A stretch of DNA of 64,000 bases, from positions 1 to 64,000 of the forward strand of contig NZ_FMCW01000015.1 of the NCBI RefSeq assembly GCF_900091595.1, given 5' to 3'. Under the pieces are notes generated by a model. That model did no database searches. It had not been told where the DNA came from and was given only the letters and a program-made list of their open reading frames with translations. Both the position numbers and the translations under genes were made by a program. This document shows, in pieces, positions 7,525-15,419 of this stretch (its first letter is position 1; every line of letters starts with the position of its first letter). This DNA comes from Micromonospora haikouensis. GTDB lineage: Bacteria; Actinomycetota; Actinomycetes; Mycobacteriales; Micromonosporaceae.

Positions 7525-8961
7525 TCAGGACGGGGTACGCGACCACTGCTGGTTGGTGGCACCGCTGCAGGCGTACTGCTGGATGTCCGCGCTGTCGCCG
7601 GTGCCGGCGTTGACCACGTCGAGGCACTTGCCGCTGTGCCGGGCCCGGAGCTGGAAGTAGTCGCCGGTAGCGGCCCACTGCCACTGCTGGTTGGTGCCGC
7701 TGCCGCAGGTGTACTGGATGATGTTGGCGCCGTCGGCCGTGGACGCGTTGGCGACGTCGAGGCACTTGCCGCTGTTGGCGTTGACGACGCGGAAGTAGCC
7801 GCCGCCGGCGTCCTGGAACTCCCACTTCTGGTTGCCGCCGCCGTTCCAGGTGTACTGCCTGACCTCGGCGTTGTTGGCCGTGGAGTAGCCCACCACGTCC
7901 ATCACCCTGCCGCTGTGCCGGGCGGTGACGCGGTAGGAGGCGGGCGAGTTGCCGGTGACCGTCCCGGTGGCCGTGTCGATGGTGACGGACGGGTACCAGG
8001 TCAGGCTCATGCTGGTGCTGGACGGGAAGGCGATCGGCAGCCAGACGTACTGCGAGTCGCCGACGGGGCCGCCCCAGGCGCCCGCCCAGCGGTCGCCCAG
8101 GTACAGGTAGCTGGTGGTGGAGGTGCCCTGGATGGGCAGCACGTAGGCCGGCTGGGAGCTGAACGTGTTGCTGTTGCCCACGTCGGTCCAGCCGCTCCAC
8201 GGCCCGGAGATGCTCGGCGCGGTGGCGTACTTCGCCTGGTTGGGGCTCCAGCCCGTCGCTCCGGAGGTCAGCAGGAAGTACGTGCTGCCCCGCTTGAACA
8301 TCGCGGGCGCCTCGCGGTGGGCGCCGTCCCAGAAGTTGCCCACGAGGGTGGCGACGTTCAGGTAGTCCGAGGTGAGCCGGTAGATGTGCAGGTCGTAGTT
8401 GTCGTCGGCGGCCGAGATCATGTACGCCGTACCGTTGTCGTTGTAGAGCGTGATGTCGCGGGACATGTGCTGTCCGAGCGGCCGGAAGCTGCCGTGGTAG
8501 GTGTAGTTGCCGTCCACGGTGGCCGACGAGGCCACGGCGGCCCGCGCCTCGTTGTAGTCGGAGCCGTTCTCCTTGTGCATCCACATCACGTACCGGCCGG
8601 TGCTGGCGTTGTAGATGACCTTCGGTCGCTCGATGTTGGCGCGCTGCAGCTCGGCGGCCGACGACTGGGTCAGCACGTTGTTGCGGAACTCCCAGGTGCG
8701 CAGGTCGGTGGAGCGGTAGACGGAGACCGCCCGGAAGGTGTTGTCGGCGTTGCGGTTCTCGCCGAACCAGTAGTAGTAGTCGCCGACCTTGAGGACACCG
8801 CCGCCGTGGGCGTGCACCACTGCGCCACCCGTGTCGGTGAACTGGGTGCCGTTGGTGACGGTCACCGGGGCGGCCGTGGCCACGGTGGTCGGCCCGACCA
8901 CCGTCGCGATGGCCACGGTGAGCGCCATTCCCAGCGACAGGAGACGTCCGCCTCTGCTCAT
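7525..8961 (-). CDS. Secreted GH43 glycoside hydrolase with C-terminal ricin-type lectin (CBM13)
   Basis: A 478-residue exported enzyme. The signal peptide covers about residues 1-31 and ends in ATAAP. A five-bladed GH43 domain follows (about 35-335), with wording such as HAHGGGVLKVGDYYYWFGEN, IERPKVIYN and DGAHREAPAMFKR, which resembles exo-beta-1,3-galactanases. The last 130 residues are a ricin-B beta-trefoil with three QxW repeats (NQKWEF, NQQWQW, NQQWSR). It probably trims galactan side chains of plant arabinogalactan outside the cell. The start at 8961 is supported by GGAAGGA eight bases upstream. Palindromes at 9050-9059 and 9065-9074 could bind a repressor. Confidence 0.9.
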   Translation of the reverse strand: MSRGGRLLSLGMALTVAIATVVGPTTVATAAPVTVTNGTQFTDTGGAVVHAHGGGVLKVGDYYYWFGENRNADNTFRAVSVYRSTDLRTWEFRNNVLTQSSAAELQRANIERPKVIYNASTGRYVMWMHKENGSDYNEARAAVASSATVDGNYTYHGSFRPLGQHMSRDITLYNDNGTAYMISAADDNYDLHIYRLTSDYLNVATLVGNFWDGAHREAPAMFKRGSTYFLLTSGATGWSPNQAKYATAPSISGPWSGWTDVGNSNTFSSQPAYVLPIQGTSTTSYLYLGDRWAGAWGGPVGDSQYVWLPIAFPSSTSMSLTWYPSVTIDTATGTVTGNSPASYRVTARHSGRVMDVVGYSTANNAEVRQYTWNGGGNQKWEFQDAGGGYFRVVNANSGKCLDVANASTADGANIIQYTCGSGTNQQWQWAATGDYFQLRARHSGKCLDVVNAGTGDSADIQQYACSGATNQQWSRTPS

Positions 8962-9049
8962 CCGATCGTCCTTCCGTCGGTCAGGACGGCCGCGCCGACC
9001 TCGACATCCGCCGCAGGGCCCCGACGCCGCGACGCGGCCGAGGCTGGGC

Positions 9050-9074
9050 TGCACGTGCATTAACCCATCGATGG
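9050..9074 (-). promoter_or_regulatory. Two 10-bp palindromes upstream of the GH43 gene
   Basis: Two perfect 10-bp palindromes, TGCACGTGCA (9050-9059) and CCATCGATGG (9065-9074), lie in the divergent space between the GH43 gene and the small secreted-protein gene. They could be operators for carbohydrate-responsive regulators. This is inference from symmetry and position only. Confidence 0.35.
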
Positions 9075-9139
9075 TCACCCATGCGCAACAACTCGGTAAC
9101 CGGAGTGTGGGACGCCCGCCGCCGGATTACCCTCGTGCG

Positions 9140-9577
9140 GTGCGGAAGCGGACACGCGTCGTCCTCGGACTGGTCACGGCCGTCGCGCTCGCCGCGCCGG
9201 TCGCCGTCGCCGGCGTCCACCTCACCCACCGCCGCGACGAGGACGGCTACCTGGCGTACCTCAAGGAGTACGGCGATCCGCACAGCGACGCCCCGGTGCC
9301 GGTGCTGCCGCCCGCCGCCGACCTGCTCGCCGAGGGCGACGCGGCCTGCGACTGGATGCGGGAGCAGCCGTACGCGCTGTGGCGGACCGCGCCGCGGTAC
9401 CACTTCATCGCCGTCTACGAGCGCTACCTGCAGCGTGTCTCGGGCCGCCCACCGCGTTGGGGCACCGGCCTGCCCGACATCAACATGGTGGTGGCGGGCG
9501 CCTGGGCGTACCTCTGCCCGGCCGACTGGGAGCTACGGCAGCCCCGGCGCCGCCCCTTCGCCCCCGAGCCGGACTGA
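9140..9577 (+). CDS. Secreted or membrane-anchored protein of unknown function
   Basis: A 145-residue protein with a GTG start (MRKRTRVV), an N-terminal hydrophobic segment at about 7-25 acting as signal or anchor, and a compact domain containing an AACDWM motif and VVAGAWAYLCPADW, with two cysteines that could pair outside the cell. I do not recognise the family; the AC-W pattern slightly resembles small DUF732-like secreted actinobacterial proteins. It is divergent from the GH43 gene and convergent with the CBM2 gene. Confidence 0.65.
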   Translation: MRKRTRVVLGLVTAVALAAPVAVAGVHLTHRRDEDGYLAYLKEYGDPHSDAPVPVLPPAADLLAEGDAACDWMREQPYALWRTAPRYHFIAVYERYLQRVSGRPPRWGTGLPDINMVVAGAWAYLCPADWELRQPRRRPFAPEPD

Positions 9578-9597
9578 AGCACTGACCGGGCTGACGG

Positions 9598-10347
9598 TTA
9601 GCGGCCGCAGGTCAGCGTGGGGACGCCGGCCGCGCCGCTGGACCACACCATCATCCCGAACGTCGTCGAGGCGCCGGGCGCCAGCGTGCCGTTGTACGAC
9701 GCGTTGCGGACGACGACGTCGGCCCCGCTGGTCTCCGCCACCCCGTTCCAGGCCGCCGAGATGCGCTCGTCGCCGGGCCACCGCCAGGACACCCGCCAGC
9801 CCTGGACCGGTTCGCCGCCGCTGGCGCGCACGGTGACCGTGGCGGTGAAGCCGCCGATCCACCGGTTGTCGACGGTGGCGGTCGCGGTGCACACCGACTG
9901 CTCGGTGGTGCGGGCGGGCCCACCGATGACGTACGGGTCCTTCTTGCCGTCGGGCTCGCTGAACCGGAACCAGTAGTCGGTGCCCGGGGTCAGCCCGCCG
10001 ATGGTCACCGTCCCGTTGCGCTCGGGCCCGGTGAGTGCCTGGGCTGCGGGGTTGCGCCACTGCTCGGCGTCGGAGCGGCTGGTGAAGAGGAGGACCTGCA
10101 TCGGCGGGTCGTAGCCGCAGGGCGGGCTGAGCAGCATCGTGTAGGTGATGGTCAGGCTCGTCGTGGTGGTCGCCGTCACCTGACCCCAGATCGGCAGGGC
10201 CGGCGGGCACGCCACGGTCGGGGTGGGGACCGGCGGCGCCGGGGTCTGCATCGGGGCGGGGGGCGCGGCGGCGGCGCCGGCCGCGCCGGCCCAGGTGGCC
10301 AGGGTCAGGGGCGCGGCGGCGAGCACCACGCCGGGCATGCGGAACAT
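9598..10347 (-). CDS. Secreted CBM2 protein with an Fn3-like domain, no catalytic module
   Basis: A 249-residue exported protein: signal peptide 1-28, Pro/Thr linker, an Fn3-like domain (about 50-145, with LTPGTDYWFRF) and a C-terminal CBM2 (about 152-248). The CBM2 has the typical flanking cysteines (CTATATV and PTLTCG) and surface tryptophans (DNRWIGGF, QGWRVSW, AAWNG), so it should bind cellulose or chitin. No hydrolase domain is present, so it may be an adhesin, a substrate-targeting protein or a remnant of a larger enzyme. The start is ATG with GGAGGT upstream. Confidence 0.85.
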   Translation of the reverse strand: MFRMPGVVLAAAPLTLATWAGAAGAAAAPPAPMQTPAPPVPTPTVACPPALPIWGQVTATTTTSLTITYTMLLSPPCGYDPPMQVLLFTSRSDAEQWRNPAAQALTGPERNGTVTIGGLTPGTDYWFRFSEPDGKKDPYVIGGPARTTEQSVCTATATVDNRWIGGFTATVTVRASGGEPVQGWRVSWRWPGDERISAAWNGVAETSGADVVVRNASYNGTLAPGASTTFGMMVWSSGAAGVPTLTCGR

Positions 10348-10591
10348 CCGTACCTCCTCGGATCGCGGGACGCGCCGACCGACTGGCGGGCAGCGGTCGG
10401 CGGCGGTCGCCGGGAGGGCGGCCCGGCGCCGGATGGCCCTGCCACCCCGCGCGCCTTCCCAGGCTGGTTCGGGGCTTCGCGCCGGCTCCCGGGCGCGCGA
10501 CCCAGCGACAGCCTTCCATTCGATAAACGTCGATGCAATAAGCCGTTCCGGTCGGGCGCGGGCAGCCGTCAGGACAGCCGCCGGCGCGCGG

Positions 10592-11062
10592 TCAGGCCGG
10601 CCGGCGTTCGGCGTTCAGGCCGTCGACGACGCGGGTGGCGATGCGCTCCAGGGCGCGTACCTCGTCGGGGTCGAGCTGGTCGAAGACGAGCCGCCGGACG
10701 GTGTCGACGTGCGCGGGCGCGGCGGCTTCGATGGCCGCGCGGCCGGCGGCGGTGAGCACCACGAACGCGCCCCGGGCGTCCTGGGGGCACTCCTCGCGGT
10801 CGACCAGGCCCCGGCGCTGCATGCGACCGAGGTGGTGCGACAGGCGGCTCTGCTCCCACTGGAGGTCGCGTTGCAGCGCGAACGGGCGCAGCCGCCCGTC
10901 GGGGGCCTCGGCGAGCTGGACCAGCACGCCGTAGTCGGCGAAGGAGAGCCCGGAGTCGGCCTGCAACTGCCGCCCCAGCCGCGCGGCCACCTCGGCCTGC
11001 ATGCGCAGGTACGCCCGCCAGGCGCGCTGCTGGTCGTCGTCGAGCCATCGGGTGCCGGTCAT
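10592..11062 (-). CDS. MarR-family transcriptional regulator
   Basis: A 156-residue winged-helix regulator. The core FALQRDLQWEQSRLSHHLGR motif (recognition helix) and RRGLVDRE wing are typical MarR. It has a single Cys (EECPQD) next to the wing that could sense oxidants or electrophiles. It is transcribed divergently from yceI-pirin, and the 110-bp gap holds three related palindromes, so it most likely represses both directions until an inducer is present. The start at MTGTRW was preferred over an upstream ATG at 11086 that would overlap the operators. Confidence 0.9.
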   Translation of the reverse strand: MTGTRWLDDDQQRAWRAYLRMQAEVAARLGRQLQADSGLSFADYGVLVQLAEAPDGRLRPFALQRDLQWEQSRLSHHLGRMQRRGLVDREECPQDARGAFVVLTAAGRAAIEAAAPAHVDTVRRLVFDQLDPDEVRALERIATRVVDGLNAERRPA

Positions 11063-11080
11063 GACCCCAGCGTACCAGTG

Positions 11081-11153
11081 ATGCATGACACGTCATGGAC
11101 GGAATGAATGATGCGTCATGTAGGTTGAGGCCAACGTACATGACACATCATGA
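11081..11153. promoter_or_regulatory. Three operator copies for the MarR regulator
   Basis: Three versions of one palindromic motif occur: 11081-11098 (contains CATGACACGTCATG), 11108-11121 (ATGATGCGTCATGT) and 11138-11153 (ACATGACACATCATGA, the inverted form of the second). They fill the divergent promoter region between the MarR gene and yceI, so they are the likely binding sites of that regulator. Confidence 0.8.
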
Positions 11154-11172
11154 GACCCCGGAGGAGATCGAG

Positions 11173-11736
11173 ATGAGCACCGCAACCGGCGCCGACCTGG
11201 CCCAGCTGACCGGCACCTACACCATCGACCCGAGCCACACCCGCATCGGCTTCGTGGCCCGGCACGCGATGGTGACCAAGGTGCGCGGCGCGTTCAACGA
11301 GTTCGAGGGCTCCGTCGCCTTCGACGCGGCCGACCCCGCCCGCACCGACGTGCGGGTGACCATCCAGGCCACGAGCATCGACACCCGCAACGCCCAGCGC
11401 GACGCGCACCTGCGCAGCAACGACTTCCTGGACATGGAGACCCACCCGGAGATCACCTTCGTCTCCACGGCGTTCCGGCAGACCGGCGAGGACACCTTCG
11501 ACCTGACCGGCGATCTGACCGTCAAGGGCGTCACCAACCCCGTCACGATCCCCTTCACCTACGAGGGCGCGGCCAGCGACCCGTTCGGCAACCTGCGCCT
11601 CGGCTTCGAGGGCGCGGTGACGATCAACCGCAAGGACTACGGGGTGACCTGGAACGCGGCGCTGGAGACCGGCGGCGTGCTCGTCAGCGAGAAGATCACC
11701 CTGGAGTTCGAGGTCTCGGCGATCAAGAACGCCTGA
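11173..11736 (+). CDS. YceI-family lipid-binding protein
   Basis: A 187-residue YceI-like protein, a beta-barrel that binds isoprenoid or other lipids. Typical wording: YTIDPSHTRIGFVARHAMVTKVRGAF near the start, and SNDFLDMETHPEITF and LTVKGVTNPV further on. No signal peptide is visible, so it should be cytoplasmic, unlike the periplasmic E. coli form. The start has a strong GGAGGAG six bases upstream. It is followed after 41 bases by the pirin gene and controlled by the divergent MarR protein. Confidence 0.93.
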   Translation: MSTATGADLAQLTGTYTIDPSHTRIGFVARHAMVTKVRGAFNEFEGSVAFDAADPARTDVRVTIQATSIDTRNAQRDAHLRSNDFLDMETHPEITFVSTAFRQTGEDTFDLTGDLTVKGVTNPVTIPFTYEGAASDPFGNLRLGFEGAVTINRKDYGVTWNAALETGGVLVSEKITLEFEVSAIKNA

Positions 11737-11777
11737 CCCCGCTCCCCCTCCCACCAGCGGCCCTGAGAGGACATCCC

Positions 11778-12542
11778 ATGAGCGCCACGCTGACCCCCCG
11801 GGTGGACATCCGCCGGGCCGACGACCGGTACAAGACCGACATCGCCTGGCTCGACTCCAAGCACTCGTTCTCGTTCGGCAACCACTGGTCCCCCGACAAC
11901 ACCCACCACGGGCTGCTGCTGGTGAACAACGACGACGTGGTCCGGGCGGGCACCGGCTTCGAGACGCACCCGCACCGGGACATGGAGATCGTCACCTGGG
12001 TCCTCCAGGGGTCGCTGGTGCACCAGGACTCCACCGGCCACTCCGGCGTGATCTACCCGGGGCTGGCCCAGCGGATGAGCGCCGGCACCGGCATCCTGCA
12101 CTCGGAAAAGAACGACTCGTGGCGGCTCGGCGGCGAGCGGCACACCGAGCCGGTGCACTTCGTGCAGATGTGGGTGGTGCCCGACGAGCCCGGCGTCACC
12201 CCCGGCTACGAGCAGCTGGAGATCGGCGACGAGCTGCTCACCGGCGGCCTCGTCCCGGTCGCGTCGGGGATGGACCGGCACGCCGACGCCGCCGCCATCC
12301 GGATCCGGAACCGGTACGCCGCCCTCTACGCGGCCCGGCTCCAGCCCGGCCAGAGCGTGCAGCTGCCCGAGGCGCCGTACCTGCACCTGTTCGTGCCCCG
12401 GGGCGCGGTGACCCTCGAAGGCTCGGGCGCGCTCGGCACCGCCGACGCGGTCCGCTTCACCGCCACCGGCGGGCAGCAGGTCACGGCCACCGAGCCGGCC
12501 GAGATCCTGGTCTGGGAGATGCACGCCACCGTCGCCGGCTGA
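11778..12542 (+). CDS. Pirin-family cupin protein
   Basis: A 254-residue bicupin. The metal site expected of pirins is intact: His64 and His66 (HPHRD), His108 and Glu110 (HSEK). Bacterial pirins can act as quercetin 2,3-dioxygenases or bind enzyme partners; which applies here is unknown. Co-location with YceI under a MarR regulator suggests a response to phenolic or redox-active compounds. AGAGGA precedes the ATG. Confidence 0.93.
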   Translation: MSATLTPRVDIRRADDRYKTDIAWLDSKHSFSFGNHWSPDNTHHGLLLVNNDDVVRAGTGFETHPHRDMEIVTWVLQGSLVHQDSTGHSGVIYPGLAQRMSAGTGILHSEKNDSWRLGGERHTEPVHFVQMWVVPDEPGVTPGYEQLEIGDELLTGGLVPVASGMDRHADAAAIRIRNRYAALYAARLQPGQSVQLPEAPYLHLFVPRGAVTLEGSGALGTADAVRFTATGGQQVTATEPAEILVWEMHATVAG

Positions 12543-12583
12543 GCCGGCACAGCGGCGGCCACGGGACCGGTGTCCGGCCTGCG

Positions 12584-12589
12584 TACGAT
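12584..12589 (+). promoter_or_regulatory. Candidate -10 box of the DnaK-like gene
   Basis: TACGAT in the 89-bp gap before the DnaK-like gene fits a -10 hexamer, about 40 bases ahead of the ATG. No convincing -35 is seen. Confidence 0.3.
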
Positions 12590-12631
12590 GCGGGGCCGGA
12601 CATCGGCTCGTCCCGGCGGAGGTAACGGCAG

Positions 12632-15334
12632 ATGGCAGGCCAGCACGACGGGTTCGCCCTCGGCGTCGACCTCGGCACGTCCAACACCGTGGCCGTGCTG
12701 CGCTGGCCGGACGGGCGGACCCGCCCGCTGCTGGTCGACGGGCAGCCGGTCATCCCCTCCGGCGTGTACGCCGACACCGACGGGCGGCTGCACGTCGGCC
12801 GGGACGCCCGGCGGCTGGCGCAGGCCGACCCGGGGCGCTACGAGCCGAACCCGAAGCGCCGCATCGACGCCCCGACCGTCGCGCTGGGCGACCGCGAGTA
12901 CGCCCCCGCCGACCTGCTCGCCGCGATCCTGCACGCGGTCGGGCAGGCGGCCGTCGCCGCGGTCGGCTTCCTGCCCCCGGCGGTGCTCACCTGCCCGGCG
13001 TCCTGGGACGACGCCCGCCGGCAGGTCCTCGCCGACGCGCTGCTGCGGGCGGGCTGGCCGCAGGCCGCCGAGCACACCCTGTCCGGCCCCACCCCGCCCG
13101 GCACCCGGCTGCTGCGCGAGCCCGTCGCCGCCGCCCGCTACTACGCCCAGGTGCTGCGCCGGCCGGTGCCCGTCGGCGGCTCGATCGCCGTGTTCGACCT
13201 CGGCGGCGGCACCCTCGACGTGGCGGTGCTGCGCAACGAGGGGGCCGACCCGTGGGGCGACTCGGGCTTCACCGTGACCGCCACCGGGGGCGTGCCCGAC
13301 CTGGGCGGGCTGGACCTGGACGCGGCCCTGGTGGCCCGGCTGGGCGAGCGGGTGTCCGCCACCGACCCGCAGGTGTGGCAGCGGCTCACCCGGCCGGCCG
13401 ACGCGCCGCAGTGGCGCGACCGGCACCAGCTGTGGGAGGGCGTCCGCGAGGCGCGGGAGATGCTGTCCCGGGCGACGGTCGCGCCGGTGGTCGTGCCGGG
13501 CCTGCCGGCGGTCGTCGAGCTGACCCGCGAGGACGTCGAAGGCGTGGCCGCCCCGCTGCTGGCCCGGGCCGTCGCCGAGACCCGGCGGGTGATCGCCGCC
13601 GCCGGCCTCACCCCCGACCGGCTCGCCGGCCTGTTCCTGGTGGGCGGCCCGACCCGGATGCCGCTGGTGGCCCGCATGCTGCACGCCGAGCTGGGCGTCG
13701 CACCGACCGTGCTGGAGCAGCCGGAGCTGCCGGTGGCCGAGGGGGCGCTGACGGACCTGCCGACCCCCCGCCCGGCCCCCGCGTCGCCGCCCGCCCCGCC
13801 CGGCGCTGCTCCGGGGCTGCCGTCGACCGTGCCCGCCCCCGCCGGGACGCCGGCCACCGCGTGGGGCGGGCCCATGCCCGTGTCGCCGCCCGCGCCCGTG
13901 CCGCCGACCGTGCCCGGATCACCCGCCGCGCCCGGGTCACCCGCCACACCCGGGTCGCCTTCGGCCGCCCGCCGACGGCGCGCGCTGTGGATCACGGTGG
14001 CGGCGGTGCTCGCCCTCGCCGGGGTGGGCGTCGGGGCCGCGCTGTGGTTCACCCGGGACCGCTACCCCGGGCTGGAGTTCCAGAACCTGGCCGAGGTCGA
14101 ACGCGTCCCGGCCGGCGAGGACCGGCCGGTCGAGACCCTCACCGCGCTGCTCGGCGACGTCGGCTACGCGGCGTACCCGCTGCCGGACGACCGGCTGGAG
14201 ATCGTGGCGCTCGACGCGGGGACCGGCCGCACCCGGTGGCGCACGCAGACCACGCAGACGGCGCAGCAGTGGGACGCGCTCGTCGCCGTGCCCGGGGCGG
14301 TGGCGGCCTTCGCCGACCCGATCGGCGTCGACGCGCCCCGCGAGCTGGTGGTGCGCGACGCCGCCTCCGGCGGGCAGCGGTGGAGCCGGAGCATCGGCGA
14401 CGACGACCGGGTGATCTTCGGGCGGGACGTGGCGGTGCTGGTCGACACCACCGGGAACCGGCTCGTCGGGCTGCGGATGCGCGACGGGGCGCAGGTCTGG
14501 ACCGAGGACAACCCGCGCGACTCGTCCGGCAACGCCCGCAGCGCCGTGCTGCCCGTCGAGACCGCCGAGGCGGCCGGCGGGCCGGCGTACGCCGACGGGA
14601 CGCCCCGCGACCCGTGGCGGGGCAAGGCCGACCGGCTCGTGCAGATCGGCGCGGACCGCTCGGCCCGGCTGATCGACCTGGTCGAGGGCACGGTGCTGCG
14701 CAGCTGGCCCGCCGTCGCCGACCTCGACGACCCGATGGTCGCGCGGGACGACCGGCTGTACGTGGTCGACGACGCCGGGGCCGGCGGCTACCGGCTGCTC
14801 GGGTACGACCTCACCCGGGTGGCCGAGCCGACGGTGCTGCACAGCGCCGCCGACGACGGGCGTCGGGTGGCGGCGCTGGTGGCCTGCGGCAAGCACCGGG
14901 CGTGCCTGTTGGAGGCCCCGGCCGGCGACGCGGACCGCGCCGAGGTGGTGGCCGTCGCGGAGGGCGAGAAGGCGAGGCGCTGGGCGACGCCGGGGGCCAG
15001 GGAACTGGTGCCGGTGGGCGCGCACCTGATCGTGCGGCGGCAGTTCCCGGAGGCGACGTCCACGCTGTTCGACCCGGCGGGCCGCGCGGTGCTGCGCGAC
15101 CGGAGCGGGGTGGCCGTGCGGCTGGACGCGGGCAACGTGCTGGTCTTCGCCGACCCGCTGAGCGGCGGCGAGGCCAACCGCAGCGTCGCCGGGCTGGCCG
15201 TCGGCGGCACCGGCCCGGTCGAGCTGGGCCTGGCCGAGGACGTACGCAGCGAGTCCTGCTCGTGGAACACCAGCGTGCTGCTGTGCGGCGCGGCGAAGGA
15301 CTTCGTGCTGTACCGCTTCGCCCCGACGCCCTGA
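12632..15334 (+). CDS. Membrane-anchored DnaK-like ATPase with extracytoplasmic PQQ-like propeller
   Basis: A 900-residue fusion. Residues 1-370 form an Hsp70-type actin-fold ATPase with GVDLGTSNT, VFDLGGGTLDV and FLVGGPTRMP, the three nucleotide-binding signatures. The substrate-binding domain of true DnaK is absent. Residues 375-445 are a Pro/Ala-rich linker, about 450-474 one transmembrane helix after RRRR, and 475-900 a repeat domain with LDAGTGRTRWRT and MRDGAQVWTED blades typical of PQQ-like propellers. The ATPase would be cytoplasmic and the propeller outside, suggesting a signalling or scaffolding role. The start has GGAGGTAA. Function is inferred only. Confidence 0.85.
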   Translation: MAGQHDGFALGVDLGTSNTVAVLRWPDGRTRPLLVDGQPVIPSGVYADTDGRLHVGRDARRLAQADPGRYEPNPKRRIDAPTVALGDREYAPADLLAAILHAVGQAAVAAVGFLPPAVLTCPASWDDARRQVLADALLRAGWPQAAEHTLSGPTPPGTRLLREPVAAARYYAQVLRRPVPVGGSIAVFDLGGGTLDVAVLRNEGADPWGDSGFTVTATGGVPDLGGLDLDAALVARLGERVSATDPQVWQRLTRPADAPQWRDRHQLWEGVREAREMLSRATVAPVVVPGLPAVVELTREDVEGVAAPLLARAVAETRRVIAAAGLTPDRLAGLFLVGGPTRMPLVARMLHAELGVAPTVLEQPELPVAEGALTDLPTPRPAPASPPAPPGAAPGLPSTVPAPAGTPATAWGGPMPVSPPAPVPPTVPGSPAAPGSPATPGSPSAARRRRALWITVAAVLALAGVGVGAALWFTRDRYPGLEFQNLAEVERVPAGEDRPVETLTALLGDVGYAAYPLPDDRLEIVALDAGTGRTRWRTQTTQTAQQWDALVAVPGAVAAFADPIGVDAPRELVVRDAASGGQRWSRSIGDDDRVIFGRDVAVLVDTTGNRLVGLRMRDGAQVWTEDNPRDSSGNARSAVLPVETAEAAGGPAYADGTPRDPWRGKADRLVQIGADRSARLIDLVEGTVLRSWPAVADLDDPMVARDDRLYVVDDAGAGGYRLLGYDLTRVAEPTVLHSAADDGRRVAALVACGKHRACLLEAPAGDADRAEVVAVAEGEKARRWATPGARELVPVGAHLIVRRQFPEATSTLFDPAGRAVLRDRSGVAVRLDAGNVLVFADPLSGGEANRSVAGLAVGGTGPVELGLAEDVRSESCSWNTSVLLCGAAKDFVLYRFAPTP

Positions 15335-15419
15335 CCCTGCGCACACACGGTGGTGGATCGCCGCCCGGCCCCGCCCGCCGGTGCGGAGCGGACGGAGCCG
15401 GGCGGCCGTCAGTCGGCCG

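Noticed and set aside
9081..9836. Plus-strand frame starting at ATG 9081
   Set aside because: Arg/Ser/Pro-rich shadow. The adjacent frame from GTG 9140 has a proper signal-like segment and ends before the convergent CBM2 gene.
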